Positions 16,877-26,476 of a DNA stretch of 61,818 nt are shown here, piece after piece (position 1 is the stretch's first letter; the number at the start of each line of letters is the position of its first letter). Origin of the DNA: an uncultured Saprospiraceae bacterium (lineage in GTDB: Bacteria; Bacteroidota; Bacteroidia; Chitinophagales; Saprospiraceae). Below the pieces are notes generated by a model. It saw only the letters and a list, made by a program, of their open reading frames with translations. It searched no databases and was not told the origin of the DNA. The stretch is taken from the NCBI GenBank assembly GCA_938016265.1, contig CALLWB010000037.1, positions 1 through 61,818 on the forward strand. Reading direction: 5' to 3'. The position numbers were made by a program, and so were the translations under genes.

Positions 16877-17223
16877 TTATTTTTTGTTGTCTAATTTCTT
16901 ATAAATTTCGAGTATTCTATCCAAGGAAAAACCTGACAGATTTGCAGCTATTTGAGCATCAAGGCCGTTTTCGTAGAAATTTTCAACGACGACATTAATT
17001 TCTTCTTTTCGTCCTTTCCTAAAAAAAATTCGTAAGTACTCATAAAACCCTTTTTAATTGATTCAGGTAACTCTTTTGACACTTCAACTCCAGTAAATTC
17101 TACCACCTGTGCGGCATATACAAATATAGTCCTTAAAAAGTTCTTTTTCAAGTGAGGGTATGTTGTCCCTAGGGTTCGTGCAAATTGTTTTGACAATTCA
17201 TCCGGTCTTTTGACAAAAATGCA
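16877..17223 (-). pseudogene. Frameshifted C-terminal remnant of an Rpn/PD-(D/E)XK-type transposase
   Basis: The minus-strand frame running to about 17035 reads PDELSKQFARTLGTTY, then FVYAAQVVEFTGVEVSKELP and SIKKGFMSTYEFFLGK. At a run of seven or eight Ts the coherent reading shifts frame and continues KGRKEEINVVVENFYENGLD, then AQIAANLSGFSLDRILEIYK to a TAA at 16877. The tail pattern 'xGLDxxxIAxLxGxSxxxI' is typical of the C-terminus of Rpn-like putative transposases. A stop at 17224-17226 and the missing nuclease core show N-terminal truncation as well. Family assignment is from pattern memory. Confidence 0.6.
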
Positions 17224-17335
17224 TCATTCACCAAATAATACAAGTAGATTGCTCGTTTAGCTGAGGTTCAAACGCCAATACTTCGTATTCATTACTTTTA
17301 ACACAACATTAACCGCAGCATTCCCCAAAAAAAAG

Positions 17336-17343
17336 TACTTTTG
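17336..17343 (+). promoter_or_regulatory. -7 element upstream of the AsmA gene
   Basis: TACTTTTG matches the Bacteroidota -7 consensus TAnnTTTG exactly, 18 bases before the ATG at 17362. No clear TTTG is seen at the -33 position, so the leader would be short and the promoter only partly consensus. Confidence 0.45.
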
Positions 17344-17361
17344 TCTAGCAGTAACTAATCC

Positions 17362-20142
17362 ATGAAATCAATCTTCAAAAAAATTGGCCTTCTTTTCTTT
17401 GTACTGATTCTTTCAATGATGTTAGCATTAGTAGTGATTGCAGCTTTTTTTGAAAAGGAAGTAGGTGCACTTTTCTTACGCGAGCTAAACAAAAGCCTGA
17501 AGACAGAACTTCAAGTTACAAGCATCGACCTTTCCTTACTTTCCGACTTCCCTAATGCATCTATCAATCTCAAAGACGTCCAACTCCCTGGCGCTTACAA
17601 AGGCAGTGGCATGCTGCTAGAGGCAGAAAACCTTGAGCTAAGTTTCGGAACAATGAGTGTTTTTAGCCAGAAATACAAAGTAAAAAGTATTGAAATTCAA
17701 AATGGTGCACTCTATCTTTATTTTGATAAAAATGGAAGAAATAGCGCGGATATTCTTCTCCAGTCCAAAACCATAAAGACGGAAGAAAATTCAGACTTTT
17801 CACTTTCCTTAGAAAAGGCCAGTCTCCAGGACATCGAGATTATTTATGTCAACGAACAGAAAAAAACAGAAATTTCGGTCAAAGTAAACGACGCCGAAGT
17901 AGATGGAGAGTTTTCAAACGAACAATTCTCTATGAACAGTTTCGCCGAAATGTATTCTGGGTTTGTAGACACACCAGAAGGCCGATTTATGGCAGGAACA
18001 GAATTGGGCTACACCGCAAAGATTGATGTCAATCTCAAAACAGGCATCTACAAATTTGACGAAGTAGAAGTAGTAGTAGATAACAATACCTTCAAAGTGG
18101 ATGGCCAAGTGGAAGCTAAAGAATCCTACTCGAATGTCGATATCGTTATGAAAAGCAAAGACTGCAGTATAAAATCAGTCATTGGAGTTTTGCCACCTGC
18201 CTACAAGAAAAAATTGAGCGATTTTGATAGCCAGGGCACCTTTTTCTTAACAGCTGATGTGAAGGGAAAATACAGTGCTAGCAGAACCCCTGCTGTCGAT
18301 GTAAAATTTGGACTCAAAAACGGAAAAATAAATAGTCCTCGATTGGATTACCCACTAAAAGATGTTTCCTTCAAGGCATCCTTCAAAAACGGAAAAGAAG
18401 GCAGAGACAAAGATGCGGTTTTCGAAATTAACGGTTTTCAGGCACTCATGAAAAAGGAGCCACTTAAAATGAACCTAAAAGCCATCGACCTTAACAACCC
18501 ATACATTGATTTCAATTTTTCTGGGAATGTTCCACTCGATGCTGTTTATGGATTGTTTGATAAGGAGTCTATTTCGGATGGCGACGGGAAAATTAATTTT
18601 AATAACCTCAACATTGCTGGTTACTACAAGTACATGACCGACCCAAAACTGATTTATAAGGTAGATGCCACTGGGGAACTGGAATTAAATGAGGTAATGC
18701 TTCGCCTCAACAACGAAAAAATCTATGTAGAAAGTGGGAAACTGATAATGTCCAACAATGATTTCCAAGTAAAAAAGGTGAATTTCAAAGGTGTAGATAG
18801 TGAAATCACATTGGATGGATCTGCCAAAAATCTGATCCCCGTTTTGCTTTCTGACTCTATCAATTCGAAGGATGCGAAGTTAGAATTTCAACTCAATCTG
18901 GATGCCAAAAACATAGATTTCGATCAATTATTTGCCCTTGGAAATCTATACAATAAAGAAGAGATTGCTCAAGAAAAAGAAACAGGAGAAAACCCTAAAA
19001 AAGAACGGTTTACTAACTACCTTGAAGGTTCTTTTACTGCTAAAATTGATGAGTTTAATTACCGTAAGGTAATAGGAAAAGATTTTAGAGGGAAAGTGGA
19101 CATCAAGGATAAAGTAGTTGCGGTGCGAGGAGTCCGAGTGGACGCCTTAGACGGTACGCTGAATATGGATGGCAAAGTTTTCCTTACCAATACGCCGTCC
19201 CTGGAAACGACCATTACCTGTCATCAGATTGATGCGGAGGAGACATTTCGTCAATGCGAAAATTTCGGACAAAAGGTCGTAACTGAAGACAATATTCGTG
19301 GCAAGATCAATGCTAAAGTTTTGGTAAAAGCCTATTGGGATGAAAATGGCGATTTTCTGGAAAAGAAATTATATACGATAGCCGATGTCTCTATGGAAGA
19401 AGGAGAACTTATAGATTTTGAAATGCTGGAAAGCCTATCCAAGTATGTGAATTTGCAAGATTTACAACATGTCAAATTTTCTAAAACCCGCAATCAATTT
19501 GGTATTCTTCGGGGTAACTTTTACATCCCTACCATGTTTATTCAGTCTAATGCCTTAAACCTTTCTCTTTCTGGCAACCACAAACTAAGTGGAAATATGG
19601 ACTATTTAGTAAAAGTAAATGCCGGGCAGGTACTATGGAACAAGTTTAAGCGTTATAATCCTAAGAAAAAACCTAAAAAAGCGAAGAAAAAAGGATTTTT
19701 TAATATTTATGTGAATGTTACCGGAGATTTAGAAGAATACGATTACAAGTATGGCAAGAAGAACTACAATGCGTTGAATGATAAACTCGAATACCACTTC
19801 GAAAGAATAAGAAGAGATATCAGAAACGAGCTAGGCCAAAGCGCCCTCCTTGAACCAATAGACTGGAACGATGGAGACGCCAAAGACGCTCCTCCTAAAC
19901 GCAAACCAACAATCATCCCTAAAAAAGAAGAAAGAGAAATTAACAAAGAGGAAGATCCAAACGACCCCGTTGTAGAAAAACCTCAACTGGAAAAGACAAA
20001 AGCAGAAAAACTGGAAACCACCATCAAAACAATCTTCGCTCCTACAGCAAAGCCTCAAACAGGAACCATCAACAATGATATTCCAGAAGAAGAAATCCCC
20101 GATGAAGAATACGACCCTGAATTGGACGAGGAAATGAATTAA
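17362..20142 (+). CDS. AsmA family envelope protein
   Basis: A 926-residue protein anchored by one N-terminal membrane helix (IGLLFFVLILSMMLALVVIAAFF). It continues with the AsmA start motif: a helix ending FLRELNKSLKTELQVTSIDL followed by LLSDFPNASINLKDVQL. The body is long stretches of short beta strands, as expected for the groove-forming AsmA/TamB-like lipid-transfer architecture in the periplasm. Near residue 770 a basic linker (YNPKKKPKKAKKKG) precedes the last conserved strands (FFNIYVNVTGDLEEYDYKYG), and the C-terminus is a disordered acidic tail (IPEEEIPDEEYDPELDEEMN). Bacteroidota AsmA homologues are thought to affect outer-membrane lipid or protein assembly; the exact cargo here is unknown. 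A -7 element lies directly upstream. Confidence 0.85.
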   Translation: MKSIFKKIGLLFFVLILSMMLALVVIAAFFEKEVGALFLRELNKSLKTELQVTSIDLSLLSDFPNASINLKDVQLPGAYKGSGMLLEAENLELSFGTMSVFSQKYKVKSIEIQNGALYLYFDKNGRNSADILLQSKTIKTEENSDFSLSLEKASLQDIEIIYVNEQKKTEISVKVNDAEVDGEFSNEQFSMNSFAEMYSGFVDTPEGRFMAGTELGYTAKIDVNLKTGIYKFDEVEVVVDNNTFKVDGQVEAKESYSNVDIVMKSKDCSIKSVIGVLPPAYKKKLSDFDSQGTFFLTADVKGKYSASRTPAVDVKFGLKNGKINSPRLDYPLKDVSFKASFKNGKEGRDKDAVFEINGFQALMKKEPLKMNLKAIDLNNPYIDFNFSGNVPLDAVYGLFDKESISDGDGKINFNNLNIAGYYKYMTDPKLIYKVDATGELELNEVMLRLNNEKIYVESGKLIMSNNDFQVKKVNFKGVDSEITLDGSAKNLIPVLLSDSINSKDAKLEFQLNLDAKNIDFDQLFALGNLYNKEEIAQEKETGENPKKERFTNYLEGSFTAKIDEFNYRKVIGKDFRGKVDIKDKVVAVRGVRVDALDGTLNMDGKVFLTNTPSLETTITCHQIDAEETFRQCENFGQKVVTEDNIRGKINAKVLVKAYWDENGDFLEKKLYTIADVSMEEGELIDFEMLESLSKYVNLQDLQHVKFSKTRNQFGILRGNFYIPTMFIQSNALNLSLSGNHKLSGNMDYLVKVNAGQVLWNKFKRYNPKKKPKKAKKKGFFNIYVNVTGDLEEYDYKYGKKNYNALNDKLEYHFERIRRDIRNELGQSALLEPIDWNDGDAKDAPPKRKPTIIPKKEEREINKEEDPNDPVVEKPQLEKTKAEKLETTIKTIFAPTAKPQTGTINNDIPEEEIPDEEYDPELDEEMN

Positions 20143-20291
20143 CAAAGAGCACTTAGCGCTTCCTCCTTCAATTTACCTGCATTTTCTTCATGAAAATTCT
20201 TTTATTTCGATCGATAATAAACTACCTTTTGTCATTTAATAAATTCATTCTACTTTTACTAAGCATTTAACTATATAAACGTAGCTGCAAA

Positions 20292-21452
20292 TTGGATATT
20301 TATCAAAGGAAATCAAGGTGGAAACTTATACTGGTCATCGCAGCCATGCTAATCACTGGCACGTCCTTGATCTATACCAACAAATTGGCCAGCCAACTGA
20401 TGGAATCAGAACGGAAGGCAGTAGAACTATGGGCAAAAGCATTCACCGCTGTCAATACCGCTTCCCCGGATCAGGACCTCACGTTCGCCTTTGATATTAC
20501 CATCCGAAATAAAGACATCCCTGCGATTCTTACCAACATGGCAGGCAAAATTGAAGGGTCGGTCAACCTCGATCCAGACAGAGAAAACAACAAAGATTAC
20601 CTTGATGGCCAATTGAAAATAATGAAACGGGCACACGATCCAATTGTTATCGAATCCGCCCACGGCAACAAACAATACGTCTATTACAAAAAAACGCAAT
20701 TATTGACAATGCTAAGCTATTTCCCTTATTTTCAGGTAGGGGTGATCGGTTTGTTTCTCGCAGTTGGTTACTGGGCATTTAGCGAAGCGAGAAGGGCGGA
20801 GCAAAATCAAGTTTGGGTGGGGATGGCCAAAGAAACTGCCCATCAGTTAGGCACTCCATTGTCTTCCTTAGTAGCTTGGATCGAGCACCTTAAAATGACC
20901 ACCGCTGAAGATGAAGCCACCCAACAAATCCTTGTAGAATTCAGAAAAGACATAGGTCGATTGGAACTCATAGCAGAGCGTTTTTCAAAAATTGGATCAG
21001 TACCAAAATTAGAAAAAGCAAATATCTATGACCAGTTGGCAAAGAATTTCACTTATATGAACAGGCGTGCTTCTAAACATGTCAATTTTACCCTGCACAC
21101 TGAAGAAGAGCCTATTTTTGTAGATATCAGCCCGCCATTGTTTGATTGGGTCGTCGAAAATCTGCTAAAAAATGCATTGGATGCCATGGGCAACAAAGGA
21201 GAGATTTCTGCGGAGGTTATTCAAGATCAGGAGTTTGTCTATATTGATATTATGGATACTGGAAAAGGAATACCCAATTCTAAAATAAAAACAGTGTTCG
21301 AACCTGGGTTTACTACCAAAAAAAGAGGTTGGGGCCTTGGATTGAGCTTAACGAAAAGAATTATAGAAAACTATCACTCTGGCAAGATATTTGTAAAAAA
21401 ATCGATTATTAATGAAGGGACAACCTTCAGAATCTCTCTACCCAAAAAATAG
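20292..21452 (+). CDS. Membrane sensor histidine kinase
   Basis: A 386-residue kinase. Two membrane helices (residues about 10-27 and 142-162) flank a ~115-residue extracytoplasmic sensor region. The H box is AKETAHQLGTPLSSL with phospho-acceptor His184. The N box NLLKNALDAMG, G1 box DTGKGIP, and F/G2 region TTKKRGWGLGLSLTKRI complete the ATPase domain. There is no HAMP, PAS or receiver domain. The start is TTG at 20292: an in-frame stop lies at 20268, no ATG occurs between, and the next ATG (residue 20) would destroy the first membrane helix. No response regulator is adjacent, so the partner is elsewhere. The TonB receptor gene follows after 47 bases and may be co-transcribed. Confidence 0.88.
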   Translation: MDIYQRKSRWKLILVIAAMLITGTSLIYTNKLASQLMESERKAVELWAKAFTAVNTASPDQDLTFAFDITIRNKDIPAILTNMAGKIEGSVNLDPDRENNKDYLDGQLKIMKRAHDPIVIESAHGNKQYVYYKKTQLLTMLSYFPYFQVGVIGLFLAVGYWAFSEARRAEQNQVWVGMAKETAHQLGTPLSSLVAWIEHLKMTTAEDEATQQILVEFRKDIGRLELIAERFSKIGSVPKLEKANIYDQLAKNFTYMNRRASKHVNFTLHTEEEPIFVDISPPLFDWVVENLLKNALDAMGNKGEISAEVIQDQEFVYIDIMDTGKGIPNSKIKTVFEPGFTTKKRGWGLGLSLTKRIIENYHSGKIFVKKSIINEGTTFRISLPKK

Positions 21453-21499
21453 TATTTGAATAAGGTGAAATAGCCCATTCATAACCAGAGCTAAATTGC

Positions 21500-23986
21500 A
21501 TGCGTGCCCAACTAGTAATTTTTTCTTTTCTCTACCTATTTCTAAACACCATATCCTTAGCAAATCTAAAGGCAATCGCTCCTATTCCATTCGATAGCGA
21601 CGTAGTCACTGTATTGGAAAAAGACCTGGACGCTCCCTTGCCAGGAGTAATCGTCTACAATACCAATCGAACATTTACTGGAGCCACAGATGTCAAAGGT
21701 CAAATAATAATTAAAGGACTTCCCGATACAGATTCTCTATTTTTCGATTTTGCCGGCTTTACCCCTTTGGTAAAATGTATACAAGACATCAAAAACAACT
21801 ACAACAAGGTATTCCTTACCCAAACCGCTATAAAACTGGACGAATTTGTGGTCTTGGGCAACTCAAAATTCGCGGAGCGATCTCAAAATATTCCTTCCAT
21901 TGTAAAAGTTGTTGAATCAAAAGACATCATACTCAAGAACCCTCAGACTTCAGCAGATATGCTGGAAAACACAGGAAGTATTTTCATTCAAAAGAGTCAA
22001 ATGGGTGGCGGTAGTCCTGTAATTCGTGGTTTTGAAGCAAACAAACTACTAATTGTTATTGATGGTGTTCGGATGAATAATGCCATTTATAGAAACGGCC
22101 ACCTACAAAATGTAATCAGCATCGACAATGGCATTCTTGAAAGGACAGAAGTAATCTTCGGGCCAGCATCCGTAATATATGGTAGTGATGCACTAGGAGG
22201 CGTCATGCACTTTTTTACCAGAACACCCAGACTACACGATAAAGACGACAAAAAGAAATTTGAAATTAACGCTTCCACGCGCTACTCTTCTGCCAACTTT
22301 GAAAAATCAGGTCATATTGATCTTAATTACGGTAATGAAAAATGGGGCATTTTGACAAGTGTTTCCGGTGGAGATTTCGACGCGCTAAGGTCAGGAAGTG
22401 TAAAGAGCAAGCACCATCCAGAAGGTTACGGCGATCGTACATTTTATACGGATAGGAAAAATGCAGCCGATAGTGTTTATAGGAACGAAAATCCCAGGTA
22501 TCAATTAGGAACTGCCTATCAAAATTTTGACATCGTACAAAAAATCCGATACCAACCTACGGATAGCGTCAAACTAATGCTCAATTTTCAATATTCCACC
22601 ACAAGTAATGTTCCTCGCTACGACCAATTGACAGAAGGAACGCTGGATACATTAGACGGAGTGGTCTCTAAAGACTTTAAGTTTTCGGATTGGGATTATG
22701 GGCCTCAGCAACGAATGATGGTCTCTCTATCAGGAGATTTTAAAAGTAAAAGCAAATTCTTCAATACTGCAAAACTTTTGTTTGCCTACCAAAAAGTAGA
22801 TGAAGACCGTATTACAAGACGATATGGACTGGAGTGGAGAAATTTTCAAAAAGAGGATGTTCATGTTGGTTCTTTTAATGCCGACTTTTCCAAGGATATA
22901 GTCCCTAATAAATTCAAATTATTGTACGGGGCAGAATTCACTTACAACAAAGTAGTTTCTTCTGCTTTCCAAAGACATATTGCAACAGGAGAAATAGAGG
23001 ATAGAAGCGTGACCAGGTATCCAGATGGGGGCAGTCATATGCTTAGTTTTGCCGCCTACCTTAGTGGCCAGTTGAAAGTTGGCAAAAAGATAAACGTCAT
23101 CGGTGGTTTAAGACAAACCTATATTACGCTAACTTCAAATTTTCTTGATACTGCATTTTTCAACCTTCCTGAATCGAGGGCTTTCCTTAATACAAGCGCC
23201 CTTACAGGTGGTTTGGGACTAACCTGGAAGCCTTTAGAAGGATACAATGTGCACGCTGTAGTCTCCTCAGCCTTCAGAGCACCCAATGTGGATGATTTTG
23301 GAAAAGTTCGCTCAAAAGGAGGTTATGTTACAATTCCTAATCCTGAATTAGTTGCGGAAAAAACACTGAACGCAGAAATCACCCTATCCAAAAATTTCAA
23401 TGATAAAGTAAAAATTGGAGGGACGTACTTCTACACTTATTTATTTGACGTTTTAGTGCGGAGAAACGACTCTTTAGGCACCGGAGATCTGACACTTTAT
23501 TTTGATGGTGGGTTTGATACTATTCAACGAAATTTCAATGCAGGGGAAGGATTTATTTATGGCCTTTCGGGAAATGTTTTGGTCCAATTGATGCCAAACC
23601 TCAAATTGCAATCGATCATCAACTTCACTAAAGGTTATAATATATCGGACGATCGTCCACTATCTCACATACCCCCCATCTATGGCAGTACAAGTATTGC
23701 CTATACTCATAAAGAAGTTTTTAGTACTGAATTTGTTGCAAAATATAATGGATGGAAACGCAAGAATCAGTATGATATTGAAGGCTCCGACAATTTTGAA
23801 AAAGCTACAGAAAATGGTACACCTCCCTGGTATACCCTCAATCTATACACCTCTTGTACACTAAAGAAAAACTATACACTAACGTTTGGTGTTGAGAATA
23901 TTCTTGACAAGCATTATCGTCCATTCTCCTCAGGAGTAAGTGCTCCGGGGATCAACTTTATTGTCAGTCTTAGAGGTCGATTCTAA
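21500..23986 (+). CDS. TonB-dependent outer-membrane receptor
   Basis: An 828-residue receptor. The signal peptide ends around NTISLA. A carboxypeptidase-regulatory-like domain (LPGVIVYNTN ... GQIIIKGLP) covers about 50-105, the plug domain about 130-245 (MLENTGSIFIQKSQMGGGSP, VIRGFEANKLLIVIDGVRMN, YGSDALGGVMHF), and the rest is the barrel with a final strand ending in Phe (FIVSLRGRF). The barrel carries AFRAPN ... NPEL, the FRAP/NPxL box seen in haem and some siderophore receptors, so iron or haem uptake is possible. The box is not specific enough to name the ligand. No TonB, haem or siderophore gene is adjacent. Confidence 0.9.
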   Translation: MRAQLVIFSFLYLFLNTISLANLKAIAPIPFDSDVVTVLEKDLDAPLPGVIVYNTNRTFTGATDVKGQIIIKGLPDTDSLFFDFAGFTPLVKCIQDIKNNYNKVFLTQTAIKLDEFVVLGNSKFAERSQNIPSIVKVVESKDIILKNPQTSADMLENTGSIFIQKSQMGGGSPVIRGFEANKLLIVIDGVRMNNAIYRNGHLQNVISIDNGILERTEVIFGPASVIYGSDALGGVMHFFTRTPRLHDKDDKKKFEINASTRYSSANFEKSGHIDLNYGNEKWGILTSVSGGDFDALRSGSVKSKHHPEGYGDRTFYTDRKNAADSVYRNENPRYQLGTAYQNFDIVQKIRYQPTDSVKLMLNFQYSTTSNVPRYDQLTEGTLDTLDGVVSKDFKFSDWDYGPQQRMMVSLSGDFKSKSKFFNTAKLLFAYQKVDEDRITRRYGLEWRNFQKEDVHVGSFNADFSKDIVPNKFKLLYGAEFTYNKVVSSAFQRHIATGEIEDRSVTRYPDGGSHMLSFAAYLSGQLKVGKKINVIGGLRQTYITLTSNFLDTAFFNLPESRAFLNTSALTGGLGLTWKPLEGYNVHAVVSSAFRAPNVDDFGKVRSKGGYVTIPNPELVAEKTLNAEITLSKNFNDKVKIGGTYFYTYLFDVLVRRNDSLGTGDLTLYFDGGFDTIQRNFNAGEGFIYGLSGNVLVQLMPNLKLQSIINFTKGYNISDDRPLSHIPPIYGSTSIAYTHKEVFSTEFVAKYNGWKRKNQYDIEGSDNFEKATENGTPPWYTLNLYTSCTLKKNYTLTFGVENILDKHYRPFSSGVSAPGINFIVSLRGRF

Positions 23987-24143
23987 ATCCCTGCTCCCAA
24001 CCAAAATTCCAATTCCCCAAAGTCGATAATTATTTAAACAAAATTTTACATAAAACAGAAAGTAAAAAAGCCTAACAAGGTACTAGCTACCAAAGGTTTG
24101 TAGGTTATTGTAAAAAATACAATTAGATAATTACCAACACGTT

Positions 24144-24200
24144 ATGTCACGAATTTACTATCCTAGAATAGTAATAAGTGGCTTATCTTCCTTATCTTTG
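24144..24200 (+). promoter_or_regulatory. Candidate promoter and ATGTCAC site upstream of pckA
   Basis: TATCTTTG at 24193-24200 matches TAnnTTTG exactly and would give a leader of about 70 bases before the ATG at 24280. ATGTCAC at 24144-24150, followed by GAATTTACTA, resembles the ATGTCAC(A)AAT sites upstream of the fibre operons at 40130 and 46409. No TTTG is visible at -33, so an activator may be needed; that is inference. Confidence 0.4.
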
Positions 24201-24279
24201 TTCTTTATTTCCACACCTGAATTTAAAGAAATCCGGGATAAAAATTTCTAAAATTTTCTTTTCAACTAATCAAAACTCA

Positions 24280-25893
24280 ATGAGAGAAATCGGGAGAAAA
24301 AATCCTTCGGCAAACTTAAATGCTATCGGGATAAAAAATGTAAAAACGGCCTTCTGGAACCTGGAATCAGCCGAATTAACTAGCCACGCAATTAAACAAA
24401 AAGAAGGGATCATTGCAGATTCTGGCGCTCTGGCAATCAATACAGGTGAATTTACAGGCCGATCCCCAAAAGATCGATTCATTGTAAAAGATGAAAAAAC
24501 AAGTGAGACGGTAGACTGGGGTGATGTAAACATGCCTTTCGACACAAAAAAATTCGATCAACTATACGATAAAATCACCAACTATTTCGAAGAAAAAGAA
24601 GTTTATGTTCGGGATGCATATGCTTGTGCGGATGACAATTACCGGCTAAACTTAAGATTGGTAGCAGAAAAGCCTTGGAGTGCAATGTTTGCAAACAACA
24701 TGTTCCTAAGGCCAACAAAAGATGAACTAGAGAAAATCAACCCGGAATGGACAATTCTCTGTGCCCCCGGCTTTATGGCAAACCCAAAAGTGGACGGTAC
24801 CCGCCAACACAATTTCGCTGTAATTAACTTTACAAGAAAAGCAATCATTATTGGAGGAACTGGCTATACTGGGGAAATCAAGAAAGGAATATTTTCTGTC
24901 CTCAATTATGTCCTACCAATGGAACGAAACGTGTTATCTATGCACTGTTCTGCGAATGAAGGAAAAAATGGTGATGTAGCCATTTTCTTTGGACTTTCAG
25001 GTACCGGGAAAACAACGCTTTCTGCGGATGCAAATCGTGGATTGATCGGAGATGACGAGCACGGTTGGTCAGATGAGGGCGTATTCAATTTTGAGGGCGG
25101 TTGTTATGCAAAATGCATTGATCTTTCTGAAAAAAAAGAGCCCCAGATTTATCGCGCAATTAAGGAAGGAGCAATCCTAGAAAATATTGTCTTTAAAGAA
25201 GGCACCAATATTCCTGACTTCCTAAAAGACGACATCACTCAAAACACAAGAGTCTCCTACCCTATTCATCATATTGAAAATGCACTAGTACCTTCTAAGG
25301 GGGGAACTCCAAAAAATATCTTCTTTTTAACCTGTGACGCATTTGGAGTTTTACCTCCAATTTCTAAGTTAAATGCAGGACAGGCAATGTACCATTTCAT
25401 ATCTGGTTATACTGCAAAAGTAGCAGGCACCGAAGCAGGTATCAACGAACCAGTAACTGCCTTTTCGGCTTGTTTTGGATCTCCATTTCTACCGCTTCAC
25501 CCAACCTACTATGCAGAAATGCTCGGTAAGAAAATGAAAAAACATGAAGTCAACGTCTGGCTTGTTAATACAGGATGGACAGGGGGACCATATGGTACTG
25601 GAAACAGAATGAAACTAAGTTACACAAGAGCAATGGTTACTGCTGCTTTAGAAGGCCAACTCAATAACGTCAGTTACACAAAACATCCTATTTTTGGCCT
25701 TGAAATGCCAACAAGTTGTCCAAACGTACCTGACGATATTCTAAACCCTAAGAAAACATGGGAAAGTAGTGAAGCCTATGACAACAAGGCAGATGAATTA
25801 GCGAAAGAATTTATCAAGAATTTTGCTAAATTCGCTCCTAAAGCTAGTCCCGTAATTATGGAAGCCGCTCCCAAAACCACTCAAAAAATATAG
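24280..25893 (+). CDS. pckA: Phosphoenolpyruvate carboxykinase (ATP)
   Basis: This 537-residue enzyme converts oxaloacetate and ATP to phosphoenolpyruvate, CO2 and ADP, the entry step of gluconeogenesis. The ATP-type features are clear: GRSPKDRFIV near the N-terminus, the P-loop FGLSGTGKTTLSAD with Lys244, the metal-binding LIGDDEHGWSD, and the C-terminal VWLVNTGWTGGPYGTG. The open frame extends upstream to 24178, but MREIGRKNPSANL at 24280 aligns with normal PckA N-termini and fits the -7 element at 24193. It ends in a clear terminator and forms a single-gene transcript. Confidence 0.96.
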   Translation: MREIGRKNPSANLNAIGIKNVKTAFWNLESAELTSHAIKQKEGIIADSGALAINTGEFTGRSPKDRFIVKDEKTSETVDWGDVNMPFDTKKFDQLYDKITNYFEEKEVYVRDAYACADDNYRLNLRLVAEKPWSAMFANNMFLRPTKDELEKINPEWTILCAPGFMANPKVDGTRQHNFAVINFTRKAIIIGGTGYTGEIKKGIFSVLNYVLPMERNVLSMHCSANEGKNGDVAIFFGLSGTGKTTLSADANRGLIGDDEHGWSDEGVFNFEGGCYAKCIDLSEKKEPQIYRAIKEGAILENIVFKEGTNIPDFLKDDITQNTRVSYPIHHIENALVPSKGGTPKNIFFLTCDAFGVLPPISKLNAGQAMYHFISGYTAKVAGTEAGINEPVTAFSACFGSPFLPLHPTYYAEMLGKKMKKHEVNVWLVNTGWTGGPYGTGNRMKLSYTRAMVTAALEGQLNNVSYTKHPIFGLEMPTSCPNVPDDILNPKKTWESSEAYDNKADELAKEFIKNFAKFAPKASPVIMEAAPKTTQKI

Positions 25894-25920
25894 TAGGTTC
25901 CTAACCAACAATAAATCATC

Positions 25921-25958
25921 AAAAAGACTGACGCTTTAATTAGCTCAGTCTTTTTTTT
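25921..25958 (+). terminator. Rho-independent terminator after pckA
   Basis: The stem AAGACTGA/TCAGTCTT has a 13-base AT-rich loop and is followed by eight Ts. It begins 28 bases after the pckA stop. Confidence 0.82.
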
Positions 25959-26476
25959 GTTAGGACAATTCTCTTGACCAACTCACCATTAAACCATTTA
26001 TTCCCAAAAACAAACCTTACCTATTCTTGAACTTCAAATTGTACCTTCTAAACTTCCATCGCCTATTTTCAATAAAAGTCTGATGGCATTTACCCGCTAA
26101 TTGTTATAGACAATATCTTTTTTTGAATGTTTCAAAACAAATCAACAAAACAAATGCACATTAGTGACATATAATCTATTAAACATTTCACGCCCAAAAC
26201 CCTATAGACACTAAGTAAAAATACTGTTTTTTAATTAAACAAAACCAATAACACAGTGTATGCCAAAGAAATATAGGATTCCCAGCTAATTTAAAAAAAA
26301 CACAATATTTGCCAAAAAGTGACATTTTTTTCATAATTTCATTTTGCTATTATATTTAGCCATTAAACATTTTTTTTTTGCCTCGAAATTCTAAATCATT
26401 CCCTCTTTTTTCTTTAATTATTGTAAGAAGAAGAGAGATGAAAATTAAATCAATTTTATTCAAGAAACCCTATACT
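25959..26476 (+). promoter_or_regulatory. Upstream region of fibre unit 1
   Basis: This AT-rich region of about 520 bases contains no gene. It has two GTGACAT sites (26164-26170 in ATTAGTGACATATA, and 26319-26325 in AAAAAGTGACATTTTTT). The same two contexts recur upstream of unit 2 at 33962 and 34127 with similar spacing. A TATATTTAG at 26351 could be a weak -7 element. The open frame extends upstream of the gene start to 26378, but the signal peptide begins at 26477. Confidence 0.4.
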
